Source of the DNA: Fimbriimonadaceae bacterium
GTDB taxonomy: Bacteria > Armatimonadota > Fimbriimonadia > Fimbriimonadales > Fimbriimonadaceae
Reading direction: 5' to 3'
DNA: 64,000 nucleotides
NCBI GenBank assembly: GCA_022843485.1
Contig: JALHNM010000001.1
Location: 782,611-846,610 of the forward strand
Made by a program: the position numbers and the translations under genes. Shown here in pieces: positions 32,066 through 39,744 of this stretch (positions are counted from its first letter, which is position 1; every line of letters starts with the position of its first letter). A model generated the notes under the pieces. That model had not been told where the DNA came from, searched no databases, and saw only the letters and a list, made by a program, of their open reading frames with translations.

Positions 32066-32418
32066 TCCTTGACACGAACATCGTCCTTTATCATCTCCAG
32101 GGCAGGCTTAAGGACAGTCTCTACGGAACAGACTACAGCGTTTCGTTTGTGACCGAGATCGAGCTTCTGTCTTTTCCAAGCCTAACCGCGGATGAAGAAT
32201 CGACGATCCGACGGCTCCTCGCTGAGGATGTAAGTGTCCTTGGATTGACTGAAGGGATCAAAGATGCCGCGATTGAGCTTCGAAAGGACCACCGCTTAGC
32301 AGTCGCGGACGCAATCATCGCCGCAACGGCCAGGGTCTCAGGGCGCGTTCTCCTGACAAACGATTTACAACTCCGAGCAGTCCTGGCGAACGGTGCCCAG
32401 GGAGTCGACTTGCTCTAG
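32062..32418 (+). CDS. vapC: VapC-like PIN-domain ribonuclease toxin
   Basis: 118 residues, the standard PIN toxin size. The N-terminal MILDTNIVLYHLQG carries the first metal-binding Asp, VSFVTEIELLSFP the acidic Glu, and HRLAVADAIIAATA the third acidic centre; GRVLLTNDLQLRAV has the fourth. VapC enzymes cut tRNA or rRNA in the cytoplasm when the antitoxin is lost. GTG start overlaps the stop of the upstream gene (GTGA). It looks less GC-rich than the flanking genes, consistent with transfer. Confidence 0.88.
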   Translation: MILDTNIVLYHLQGRLKDSLYGTDYSVSFVTEIELLSFPSLTADEESTIRRLLAEDVSVLGLTEGIKDAAIELRKDHRLAVADAIIAATARVSGRVLLTNDLQLRAVLANGAQGVDLL

Positions 32419-32544
32419 GGGCCTTGCCAGCCTGATCAATCTACCTTCAGCCGTGACTCGTACGACCGAAGGGCGAGCTAGGCTTGGCTCTTGAACAGCT
32501 TTGATAGGGGATGTCCCTGTCTCACACGGGCGATGTTATGTCCT
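32419..32544. other. Intergenic region, no partner toxin for the DUF433 gene
   Basis: About 126 bases between the convergent vapC-like and DUF433 genes. No open frame large enough for the Mut7-C/PIN-like partner usually found after DUF433. Confidence 0.4.
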
Positions 32545-32736
32545 CTAGACCCGGCGGCTAAGGAGCACCGCTTCAGCTTGTTCCCTCGTGACCGGGGGGA
32601 AGTCCTCGAAAAAGTCTTCGTACTTGCCCGCCCGGATATGGTCGAAGAGGACGGTCACGGGGACGCGGGTGTTGCGGAAGCAGAGTTCGCCGCTGAGGCG
32701 GTCGGGGTCTTGCCAGGTGGCGTCTTCGAGCGTCAT
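32545..32736 (-). CDS. DUF433 family antitoxin-like protein, orphan
   Basis: 63 residues. GELCFRNTRVPVTVLFDHIR, then AGKYEDFFEDFPPVTREQAE, is the DUF433 pattern, a winged-helix-like fold that usually pairs with a PIN-like DUF5615 toxin encoded immediately downstream. No such gene follows here. The ATG at 32736 sits six bases behind a perfect TATAAT, so the longer frame to 32865 is rejected. It is probably an orphan or relic antitoxin. Confidence 0.8.
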   Translation of the reverse strand: MTLEDATWQDPDRLSGELCFRNTRVPVTVLFDHIRAGKYEDFFEDFPPVTREQAEAVLLSRRV

Positions 32737-32742
32737 TGAGAC

Positions 32743-32748
32743 ATTATA
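32743..32748 (-). promoter_or_regulatory. -10 element TATAAT, leaderless promoter of DUF433 gene
   Basis: Six bases before the ATG at 32736 on the minus strand. Confidence 0.7.
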
Positions 32749-32844
32749 CGGTCCCCTCCGTGGGCAGGGCCCCTGCCCGAATCGAAAGAGTGGAACCCCG
32801 AGTCGCCCGAACCCGACTCTGCCTCGGTAGCGACCGGGTCCGGA

Positions 32845-32850
32845 TATCAT
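32845..32850 (+). promoter_or_regulatory. -10 element TATCAT, leaderless promoter of GNAT gene
   Basis: Seven bases before the ATG at 32858. Confidence 0.6.
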
Positions 32851-32857
32851 CGGGCCA

Positions 32858-33292
32858 ATGGGCACGACCCTCCGGTGGGTGGAGTTCGGTAGCCCGGATC
32901 ACGAAGCCATGCTCGAGCTTCGCGACCGGGTGCTCCGGCGCCCGTTGGGCCTTGTCCTCGACCGCTCGAACCTCGACTCGGAACGACTCGCCCACCTCCT
33001 CACCGCGTGGGACGAGACCGGGATCGTGGGGTGCCTGGTCCTGACCGACGACGGCGGGGGGAGGGCGCGGATGCGGGCGGTAGCCGTGGACGACCGGGTG
33101 CGAGGGCAAGGGGTCGGCCGGGTGCTCGTCGAAGAGTTCGAAAGGAAGGCTCTGGAGCTTGGGTTCACGGAGTCCTTCGCCCACGCTCGGGAGGTCGCCC
33201 TGCCCTTCTACCTTGCGCTCGGCTATGAGGCGTTCGGCGATCGGTTCGAAGAGGTCACGATCCCTCACCAGCGTGTTCGCAAGCCCCTGTAG
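32858..33292 (+). CDS. GNAT-family N-acetyltransferase
   Basis: 144 residues. The acetyl-CoA-binding motif A is seen as RMRAVAVDDRVRGQGVGRVL, followed by the LGFTESFAHAREVALPFYLA block and LGYEAFGDRFEEV, the ElaA/YjcF-like arrangement. It transfers an acetyl group to an amine; the substrate is unknown. Single gene with its own leaderless-type promoter. Confidence 0.85.
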   Translation: MGTTLRWVEFGSPDHEAMLELRDRVLRRPLGLVLDRSNLDSERLAHLLTAWDETGIVGCLVLTDDGGGRARMRAVAVDDRVRGQGVGRVLVEEFERKALELGFTESFAHAREVALPFYLALGYEAFGDRFEEVTIPHQRVRKPL

Positions 33293-33429
33293 GCCTATCG
33301 CTAGGTCGATCCCCCGACGCCGCTGGGCCCTTAAGACCGTCCGTCGGGCACGCAACTCCGGAAGCCTTACGGGAAGTCAGGTTCAACGGCACGACTCTGA
33401 ACAAAAGTCGTTCGGGGCCGGTCACAGCT

Positions 33430-33445
33430 TGGCACGCAGACTGCA
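33430..33445 (+). promoter_or_regulatory. Sigma-54 (-24/-12) promoter upstream of PEP-CTERM gene
   Basis: TGGCAC at 33430-33435, five bases, then CTGCA at 33441-33445: one mismatch to the consensus TGGCAC-N5-TTGCA with exact spacing. The start codon at 33517 is about 60 bases beyond the expected start site. Confidence 0.6.
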
Positions 33446-33516
33446 ATACCTGCTTGGAACCTGGGCATGCACCGTCCTTGGCTCCGATTTCAGATCCTGA
33501 GAGGACAGCACAACCC

Positions 33517-34149
33517 ATGAATAAATCGCTCGTGCGCTTCGGCGCGCTCGCCTCTACGTTCGTCACCGTCGGCCTCGGGGCCGCTTACGGCGCGAGCTTC
33601 ACGTTCAACTTCGACACTTACATCACGGGTGGGAACCCGGTCGGCACGAACTTCGCCAAGGTTACTTTCGCCGACAACGGTCTCGACAGCGTGCTCGTGA
33701 CCCTCGACCACAACGCGACGTCGGCCCAGGGCCAGTTCATCACCGAGCTGTCCTTCAATCTGAGCCCGTACGTCGCCGTGACCCGGTCGAACGCCGCCCC
33801 GTCCAACAAGTTCAACGGCGCGATCCAGGCGAGCGAGAACGGGCTCGTGGACGCCGGGTTCTCGTTCGACCTTCAGCAGCGGTTCGAGACCTCGAACTCT
33901 CAGCAGGGTGCGAACCGGCTGAAGCCGGGCGAATCGGTCAGCTTCGTCCTCACGGGCAACGGCCTGGACGCCACCGACTTCGTCACGAACGCCGTCCCGG
34001 GTGGCCGGAACGACGTGATCGCAATGATCCACCTCCAGGGTATCCCCGGCGGCCAGTCGGTCAAACTCGCTGCGGTGCCGGAGCCGGCCACGTTGGCGGC
34101 CCTCGCCGCGGGGCTCCTCGCCCTGCGCCGCCGCCGGGCCTCGCGCTGA
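33517..34149 (+). CDS. PEP-CTERM sorting-domain protein
   Basis: 210 residues. Signal peptide MNKSLVRFGALASTFVTVGL, then a beta-rich exported domain (FTFNFDTYITGGNPVGTNFA), and the C-terminal anchor VPEPATLAALAAGLLALRRR: Pro-Glu-Pro motif, hydrophobic helix and basic tail. Proteins with this tail are processed by exosortase EpsH/XrtA and exported to the surface or matrix; the exosortase must be elsewhere in the genome. Upstream lies a -24/-12 element, matching the known link between PEP-CTERM systems and the PrsK/PrsR/RpoN regulators. A GC-rich hairpin follows the stop. Confidence 0.9.
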   Translation: MNKSLVRFGALASTFVTVGLGAAYGASFTFNFDTYITGGNPVGTNFAKVTFADNGLDSVLVTLDHNATSAQGQFITELSFNLSPYVAVTRSNAAPSNKFNGAIQASENGLVDAGFSFDLQQRFETSNSQQGANRLKPGESVSFVLTGNGLDATDFVTNAVPGGRNDVIAMIHLQGIPGGQSVKLAAVPEPATLAALAAGLLALRRRRASR

Positions 34150-34159
34150 AGCCCGCCAC

Positions 34160-34194
34160 GCCCGTGGTCCCCTCGTAGGGAGGGGGCCGCGGGC
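34160..34194 (+). terminator. GC-rich hairpin after the PEP-CTERM gene
   Basis: GCCCGTGGTCCCCTC and GGAGGGGGCCGCGGGC form a long imperfect stem, followed by GCCTTC. No long T run. Confidence 0.5.
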
Positions 34195-34223
34195 GCCTTC
34201 GTCAGGGGGTCATACTCAATCTC

Positions 34224-35069
34224 GTGATGTTGCGCTCGTCTTCTAGGGTCGTCGTGGTGCTGGCCCTGCTTCTATGCGCCGTAGGCGCCCTTGGCCAGTC
34301 GCGGACGTACATGGCCCTCGGGGACTCGCTCGGGTGGGGCTATCAGCCGAACGACCTCAACCGCGGACCGGGGGACAAGGGCTACGTGCGCGCCGTAGCC
34401 GGTTGGATCGGAACCCGGCAAGGGGGAGTCCGGCCCCGGCTCATCAACCTCTCCGTCCCGGGAGAGACGGCGGCGAGCTTCTTCGACACGACTCAGGTCG
34501 GGGCCTTCCTGAACTCGAACTACCCGCTCATCGGCCGCAGGAGCCAGGCGCAGACCTTCGGGGAACGCGTGACGGCGGAGACCGCCGCGGGCCGGACGGT
34601 GACCCACGTGACCTACTCGCTCGGGGGGAACGACCTTCTCGGGCTGTTGAACGGATCGTTCCTCGCCCTGCCGTTCGACGAGCAGCAGCGGCGGACGGAC
34701 GCGGCGATCACGGCGGCGGACTCGCAGGTGGGACAGGCGTTGACCCTGGTCCGCCAGCGGCTCCCCGGGGCGACGCTCGCCATCCCCGGTTACTACAACT
34801 GCTACGGCGCGTTCCCGGGGAGCCCGGAAGACCGGATCAGTCAGTATGCGATCCCGCGGCTTAACGCGATGCTGCAGAGGCGGGCGACGGAGTTCGGAGG
34901 GGTGTTCGCCCCGGTCTACGCGGTCTTCGTGGGCCGGGAGTTGACGTTTACCTGGATCGGTCAGAACGACGTCCACTGCCGGGATGCGGGCTATGCCGCG
35001 ATGGGGCAGAGGGTCGTGTTCGCCCTCTCGGCCCCCCGCGTCGGGTTGGCGGCTGCGGTCAAGGATTGA
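34224..35069 (+). CDS. Secreted GDSL/SGNH-family hydrolase
   Basis: 281 residues. Signal peptide ends near ALGQ. Block I YMALGDSLGWGY carries the nucleophile serine, GGND is block III, and NDVHCRDAGYAAMG near the C-terminus holds the catalytic Asp-x-x-His variant. SGNH hydrolases cleave esters of lipids or acetylated sugars; the target is unknown. Start GTG at 34224 or ATG at 34227. CATACT seven bases before the GTG resembles the local -10 pattern. The 3' end overlaps the convergent PH-domain gene by 11 bases. Confidence 0.85.
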   Translation: MMLRSSSRVVVVLALLLCAVGALGQSRTYMALGDSLGWGYQPNDLNRGPGDKGYVRAVAGWIGTRQGGVRPRLINLSVPGETAASFFDTTQVGAFLNSNYPLIGRRSQAQTFGERVTAETAAGRTVTHVTYSLGGNDLLGLLNGSFLALPFDEQQRRTDAAITAADSQVGQALTLVRQRLPGATLAIPGYYNCYGAFPGSPEDRISQYAIPRLNAMLQRRATEFGGVFAPVYAVFVGRELTFTWIGQNDVHCRDAGYAAMGQRVVFALSAPRVGLAAAVKD

Positions 35070-35538
35070 GTCCGGAGCCGGGGGCGAGGTTCTTTTTCAG
35101 GCTCGCCACAAGGGCCTCGGGGTCTTCGACGCTGAGAAGGATCGAATAGCCGTCTCGCGTGGGGACATAGGCCACGCGATGGCGGTCGGTCACGTAGAGC
35201 AAGGCCTTCTCGCCGTTCTTGAGACGGAACCAGCCCGACGAGTACCCAGGGATCGCGGTCCCCATCGTTCGCCAGGCGGGCCGCAGGGGCGGGTCGGAGT
35301 CGAGGTCCACCGCCCGGGCAGCGGCGGCGTCGATCCGATCGGCGGGGATGACCTTCGGGCGCCATTCGCCCTTGATCGTCAGGCCCGCTGGGGAGACTTC
35401 GAACGTCGCAGTGCGCGACGCGTTGAAGCTCGACCAGAGGAGGGCGGACACGCCGACCGTGATCACCAAGAGGACGCCGCCGATCACGGCGAACCAGGGA
35501 AAGCGGGCGTCGGCCGGGATGATGCTGAACGTTTCCAT
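35059..35538 (-). CDS. Membrane-anchored PH-like domain protein
   Basis: 159 residues. One transmembrane helix near the N-terminus (FAVIGGVLLVITVGVSALLW) is followed by a C-terminal beta-rich domain (ATFEVSPAGLTIKGEWRPKV, WFRLKNGEKALLYVTDRHRV, YVPTRDGYSILLSVEDPEAL), the pattern of bacterial PH domains. Function is unknown. It is convergent with and slightly overlapping the SGNH hydrolase gene. Confidence 0.6.
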   Translation of the reverse strand: METFSIIPADARFPWFAVIGGVLLVITVGVSALLWSSFNASRTATFEVSPAGLTIKGEWRPKVIPADRIDAAAARAVDLDSDPPLRPAWRTMGTAIPGYSSGWFRLKNGEKALLYVTDRHRVAYVPTRDGYSILLSVEDPEALVASLKKNLAPGSGLNP

Positions 35539-35589
35539 GAAGGGCCCTTTACTGGTGGTAACGAGAAGGCGGTGGTCAAGGTTGCGGCC

Positions 35590-37101
35590 TCAGTCGGGCG
35601 TAAGACCGTCGAACCTCCCCTCGCGGACAGCCGCGGCGAGGGCTTCGAAGTCCGAGCTCGTAGGCCGGTCGCCGTCGAGCCGCGGCGCGATCGACCGGAC
35701 CCGCCGGTGAAGGGCCTCGACGCCATGGCCGGCACGGAGGGGTCGCCGGTACTCCAAGCCTTCCGCCGCCGCGAAGAGTTCGACGGCGAGGGCCCGCTCG
35801 GCCGCTTCGACCACCCTCTTGAACTTGTTCGCGGCGGTCATGCCCATCGAGACGTGGTCTTCTTTGCCCGCGCTGGTGGGGAGGTTGTCGACGCTGGCCG
35901 GGTGGGCGAGCACCTTGGCCTCGTTCAACAGGGCGACGACGAGGACTTGGGGGATCATGAGGCCGCTCTCGAGCCCGGGGTCGCGGGCGAGAAAGGCAGG
36001 GAGCCCCTCGCTCAGGTCGGGGTTGACGAGGCGCTCCACCCTCCGCTCGACGATTCCGATCAGGTCGACGAGGGCGATCGCGGCGAAGTCCAAGGCGTGG
36101 GCCACCGGGGCCCCGTGGAAGTTCCCGCCGCTGAGGACCTCGCCGGTGTCAGGGAACACCAGCGGGTTGTCGGTGGCGGCCCCGGTCTCCCGTTCGAGGG
36201 TCTGGGCCGCGAACTCGAGGGCGTCGGCGACGGCGCCGTGGACCTGGGGGGCACAGCGGAGGGAGTAGGCGTCCTGGACTCGGGGGTCGTCGTCCCGGTG
36301 CGACTCGCGGATCTCGCTGCCCTCGAGCAGAGCACGGAGTCGGGCGGCCGAGCGGACCTGCCCGGGGTGCGGACGGGCGGCGTGGATCCGCGGGTCGAAG
36401 GCGGTCGGCGTCCCGAGCAGGGCCTCGAGGCTCATGGCACAGGCCGCGTCGGCGAGTTCGGCGACGCGGAGGGCTCGGTAGAGGGCGAGGCCCCCGACGG
36501 CGACGATGGCCTGGGTGCCGTTCAGGAGGGCGAGCCCCTCCTTCGCCTCGAGCGTGAGGGGGGCGATGCCGGCCCTGTCGAGAGCCGCGCGGGCCGGTTC
36601 GCGACCGCTCGAGGTAAGAGTCTCGCCTTCGCCGATGGCGGCCAGGGCGAGGTGCGCGAGGGGCGCGAGGTCACCGCTCGCGCCGACCGACCCGAGGGAC
36701 GGGACGACGGGCAAGACCCCTGCGTTGAGCATCTCGAGCAGGGTGTCGGCGATGACCGGGCGGGCTCCGCTGTGCCCGATGGCGAGGACGTTGGCCCGCA
36801 GGAGGAGCATCGCACGGACTTCGTCCTGTTCGAGCGGAGGGCCGAGGCCGCAGGCGTGGGACCGGACGAGGTTGAGCTAAAATTAAGCGAAACGGTCGTT
36901 CGGGACGCGGGCGTCGGCGAGCTTCCCGAACCCGGTGTTGACCCCGTAGACGGCATCCAGGCCCTGGACGATCTGTTCGACGACGCGGCGGGAGTCCTCC
37001 ATCCGGGTTCGGGCGGCCGGGTCGAGCCGGACGGGCTGGCCGCCTTGCGAAAGCCGGTGGAGGACGCCGAGAGGAAGGGGGCCGCCCGAGAGGTCGAACA
37101 C
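35590..37101 (-). pseudogene. hutH: Histidine/aromatic ammonia-lyase, interrupted by two in-frame stops
   Basis: Reads as a complete lyase of about 503 codons from a GTG at 37101: VYGVNTGFGKL near the N-terminus, then LNLVRSHACGLGPP, MLLLRANVLAIGHSGARP and the MIO-forming VGASGDLAPLAH, ending RPTSSDFEALAAAV. HutH converts histidine to urocanate; related enzymes act on Phe or Tyr. In codons at about 36876-36884 the frame has TAA TTT TAG exactly where relatives have a short ELQ-like stretch, with no frameshift. Everything else looks intact, so it is a recent pseudogene, a sequencing/assembly fault, or a gene needing readthrough. TACACT lies seven bases before the GTG. Confidence 0.75.
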
Positions 37102-37108
37102 GCCGCCG

Positions 37109-37114
37109 AGTGTA
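37109..37114 (-). promoter_or_regulatory. -10 element TACACT, leaderless promoter of lyase gene
   Basis: Seven bases before the GTG at 37101 on the minus strand. Confidence 0.6.
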
Positions 37115-37153
37115 GCCCGCGAGGGTTCGGTACCGCGAGAGAGTTCAGGGCCT

Positions 37154-37297
37154 ATGGTGTTCGCTCGGGGCTCGAGCATGGTCTCGCCCCGCGTGTGGAA
37201 CGGGACGATGTACTACGACGTGGTGCCGGAGCCGGCCACCATGGCCGTCCTCGGCGCAGGCCTCGCCGCCATCGCCGCTCGGCGCCGCCGCAAGTAA
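37154..37297 (+). pseudogene. Orphan PEP-CTERM tail
   Basis: About 47 codons ending DVVPEPATMAVLGAGLAAIA then ARRRRK and stop, a textbook PEP-CTERM anchor. There is no signal peptide or exported domain in front of it; the frame upstream runs antisense into the lyase gene. It is probably the 3' remnant of a deleted PEP-CTERM gene. A strong terminator follows. Confidence 0.65.
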
Positions 37298-37323
37298 CCC
37301 CCGGCAAGGGACGAGAACACGGC

Positions 37324-37355
37324 AAGGGCCGGGGTCTGATGACCCCGGCCCTTTT
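37324..37355. terminator. Rho-independent terminator, strong 13-bp stem
   Basis: AAGGGCCGGGGTC, loop TGAT, GACCCCGGCCCTT and TT. It lies between the PEP-CTERM remnant (+) and the convergent gene ending at 37383 (-), so it can serve both. Confidence 0.85.
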
Positions 37356-37382
37356 CCGTTGCGGGACTGGGCAGCGGCGCTC

Positions 37383-38531
37383 CTACTTGGAGTCGCCGGT
37401 GGGGAGGACGAGGGGCAGGGCCCTCATCGCCCGAGCCATGTCGGGGGCGACCGGTCGGTCCGCGTACGACGGTTGACCCTGGGGGACGGGCCGCATCAGC
37501 GGGACGAAGTCGATCGAGCCGTCGTTGTAGACGACGATCGCCCCGAAGCCGAAGAACTGGCCGGAAGGCGGGTTCCAGCCCTCGGCCAGCGGGCCCCCGC
37601 CGATCCCATAAGTGATCTGGAGGCGGGCGCGGTCAGCGAAGAGGCGAGTCGCGGTGAACTGGCCGGGTCCCCCGCAGAAGTAGGCGGCCACCTTGGGTTG
37701 GAGCGACAGCTGGGTCCGGGCGACGACCACCTCGGGGGCGTCGAAGAACGCCCGATCGGACTCTTCGACCGGCGCCCCACCCTGCGGGGCGACGAGCGGA
37801 TCGTTGCCGAACACGAAGACGGCGTCGACGTCGCGGTTCATTTGGGCCGCGTGGAGCCGCTCTTGGAGCCAGGCGGCGTCGACCATCCCTCTCGACCGCG
37901 TGACCGTGTCGAGGAAGACGAGCAGGTACCGGCCCATCGGGACGGTGAAGTTGAGCGGGCCCTGGGAACTCGCCTTCGGCATCCCGGCCCGGCGGGTGGC
38001 CCATTCGCGCCAAACGGTCACCGCGGCCGGGTCCACCTTGCCGCTGGCGTCCATGAGCTCGCGGCCAGGCACGGCGTAGAAGCGGGGCATCGTGACGGTC
38101 TTGGTGAACTCGTCCCAAGCGTTCAGGCGTCGCTGCAGGGTGGCGCCTTGATCGTCGGCCCCGTTCGTCACGAGCCCGCCGAGGCTGATGAGGTTGGCGG
38201 GGCGGACGGGAAGGTCGTTCGCGTCGAGCATCGACCGCGAGAATTGGGCCGTGTTGACCGTGCTGGGGTGAACGCCCGGCCCCGTCTCGACCACGCCGGT
38301 GTTGCCGACGAGCATGAAGACCGTCCGGATGGCGGACTCGGTGCCGAAGGTGCGGCCGCGGGGGACGGGGGTAGCCCGGCGGGGACTGGGTACGCCCGGT
38401 AGCGGCTTGACTTGGGGTTCGTCGGTGGCCTGGCGGGTCGGTTGGCCGGTCTGGGCGAGGGCGAGCCCCGCGAGGGCGAGCGAGGTGACCAGGAGGCAGG
38501 CTGCTCGGAGGCTGGTGGGGCGGATCGGCAT
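37383..38531 (-). CDS. Secreted metallophosphoesterase-like protein lacking metal ligands
   Basis: 382 residues. Signal peptide MPIRPTSLRAACLLVTSLAL ends near ALAQ. The order of blocks follows calcineurin-like phosphoesterases: LISLGGLVTNGADDQ (where GDLV is usual), MPRFYAVPGREL (where VPGNHE is usual), YLLVFLDT, AAWLQERLHAAQ and VFVFGNDPL (where HHPL is usual). The metal-binding Asp, Asn-His and His positions are all replaced, so it is probably an inactive binding protein. The fold assignment is my inference from pattern. Confidence 0.55.
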   Translation of the reverse strand: MPIRPTSLRAACLLVTSLALAGLALAQTGQPTRQATDEPQVKPLPGVPSPRRATPVPRGRTFGTESAIRTVFMLVGNTGVVETGPGVHPSTVNTAQFSRSMLDANDLPVRPANLISLGGLVTNGADDQGATLQRRLNAWDEFTKTVTMPRFYAVPGRELMDASGKVDPAAVTVWREWATRRAGMPKASSQGPLNFTVPMGRYLLVFLDTVTRSRGMVDAAWLQERLHAAQMNRDVDAVFVFGNDPLVAPQGGAPVEESDRAFFDAPEVVVARTQLSLQPKVAAYFCGGPGQFTATRLFADRARLQITYGIGGGPLAEGWNPPSGQFFGFGAIVVYNDGSIDFVPLMRPVPQGQPSYADRPVAPDMARAMRALPLVLPTGDSK

Positions 38532-38605
38532 GGCTCTACCGAGTTTGACGCCTCAACGGCCGGGCCGTGACGGCTCAGGGAGGGACCTGGACGGACGACT
38601 CCGGC

Positions 38606-38611
38606 TACAAT
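38606..38611 (+). promoter_or_regulatory. -10 element TACAAT, leaderless promoter of coaD
   Basis: Ten bases before the ATG at 38622. An upstream ATG at 38610 lies within this element and is thus not the start. Confidence 0.6.
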
Positions 38612-38621
38612 GCCGGGCACG

Positions 38622-39095
38622 ATGCGTCGCGCGATCTACCCGGGGAGCTTCGACCCGCCGACTTTCGGACACCTCGATATCGCCGAGCGGGCGGCCGGGT
38701 TGTTCGACGAACTCATCGTGGCGGTAGGCGAGAACTCGGACAAGGCCCCCTTCCTCCCGGTCGAAGATCGGGTGGCGGCGCTCGAAGAGTGTGTCGGCAG
38801 TTTGAGGAACGTGCGGGTGACGTCGTTCCGAGGGTTGTTGGTGGACTTCGCCCGTGGCCAGGGGTGCCACGTGCTCGTGCGGGGGCTCCGGGCGGTGAGC
38901 GACTTCGAGTACGAGTTCCGGGTGACGATGGCGAACCGGCGGCTGGCACCGGAGGTCGAGACGGTCTTCCTGTTCGCGAGGGACGAGTACTCGTTCCTTG
39001 CGAGCTCGGTGGTCCGTGAGGTGAACCGGCTCGGCGGGGACGTCTCGGAGTTCGTCCCCGAGGCGGTGCGGCGTCGTCTTGGTCACTCGGTGTGA
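38622..39095 (+). CDS. coaD: Phosphopantetheine adenylyltransferase
   Basis: 157 residues, the family length. CoaD joins 4'-phosphopantetheine and ATP to dephospho-CoA. The N-terminal AIYPGSFDPPTFGHLDI holds the T/HxGH nucleotidyltransferase motif. Later blocks are LVRGLRAVSDFEYEF and EYSFLASSVVREVNRLGGDV, the ISSTxVRE equivalent. The start is set by the -10 element ten bases upstream. The following coiled-coil gene is on the same strand. Confidence 0.96.
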   Translation: MRRAIYPGSFDPPTFGHLDIAERAAGLFDELIVAVGENSDKAPFLPVEDRVAALEECVGSLRNVRVTSFRGLLVDFARGQGCHVLVRGLRAVSDFEYEFRVTMANRRLAPEVETVFLFARDEYSFLASSVVREVNRLGGDVSEFVPEAVRRRLGHSV

Positions 39096-39145
39096 GCCGG
39101 GCGCCCCACGGGACCGCGGAATCGGTGGGGGGTCGTCGCACGTGA

Positions 39146-39151
39146 TAGAAT
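39146..39151 (+). promoter_or_regulatory. -10 element TAGAAT of the coiled-coil gene
   Basis: 32 bases before the ATG at 39184; this one would give a short leader of about 25 bases. Confidence 0.45.
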
Positions 39152-39183
39152 CTGAGAGAGCGGCCCTCCCGGCCGAGACGCCC

Positions 39184-39744
39184 ATGAAAGACTCGACGAC
39201 GGACGTCCTGCGGTTACTGGACAACTTGAAGGCCCTGGCGACGAAGCCCCGGACCTTCCTCGGGATCGCGTTCGGCTACGACCCCACGGAGATGGTCATG
39301 CAGATCCAGCAGATCCGGGCGACTCTGCCGCGGGAGGTGAAGGACGCGGCTTCGGTGACCAGAGAGAGCGAGCGGCTCATCGACGCCGCCCGAGAGGAAG
39401 CGGACTCGACAGTCGGACAGGCGGCGGCCCAAGCGGAGCGCCTTTTGGCCGAAGCGCGGGCAGAGGCGGAGCGGATCGTCGAGCAGGCCCGGCTCAAGCA
39501 CGAGCAGATGGTGGCCGACAGCGACGTGCTGAAGATCGCGAAGGCCCAGGCGGAGGAGGTTCGGAACGCCGGCGAACGCGAGTCGAACCAGATGCGACGG
39601 GGCGCGGACCGGTATGCCCAAGACGTACTCGAGAACCTCGAGCGGGTCGTGGGGCGGGTGCTGGCCGAGGTCGAGCGTGGTCGGGCCGAGCTCGAGGCGC
39701 GAGACACCGCCGTCGTGACGCCGCGAGACCGCGTCAAAGTCTGA
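39184..39744 (+). CDS. Coiled-coil protein (DivIVA/ATP-synthase-b-like helix)
   Basis: 186 residues. The first 60 residues form a compact region (DVLRLLDNLKALATKPRTFL, GYDPTEMVMQIQQIRATLPR). The remainder is one long charged coiled coil rich in Ala/Glu/Arg (AAAQAERLLAEARAEAERIV) resembling DivIVA- or F0-b-type helices. No membrane segment. It may be a cytoplasmic scaffold; the role is unknown. It is placed directly after coaD. The ATG was chosen because the coding pattern starts there; an upstream frame overlaps coaD. Confidence 0.7.
   Translation: MKDSTTDVLRLLDNLKALATKPRTFLGIAFGYDPTEMVMQIQQIRATLPREVKDAASVTRESERLIDAAREEADSTVGQAAAQAERLLAEARAEAERIVEQARLKHEQMVADSDVLKIAKAQAEEVRNAGERESNQMRRGADRYAQDVLENLERVVGRVLAEVERGRAELEARDTAVVTPRDRVKV

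Noticed and set aside
33491..33503. CTGAGA near the PEP-CTERM gene as a TPP riboswitch
   Set aside because: The remaining THI-box segments are absent, and the gene is not thiamine related.
34984..37476. 830-codon plus-strand frame across the lyase region
   Set aside because: It is antisense to a recognisable lyase and PH-domain gene, has low-complexity Gly/Glu/Arg composition and no domain.
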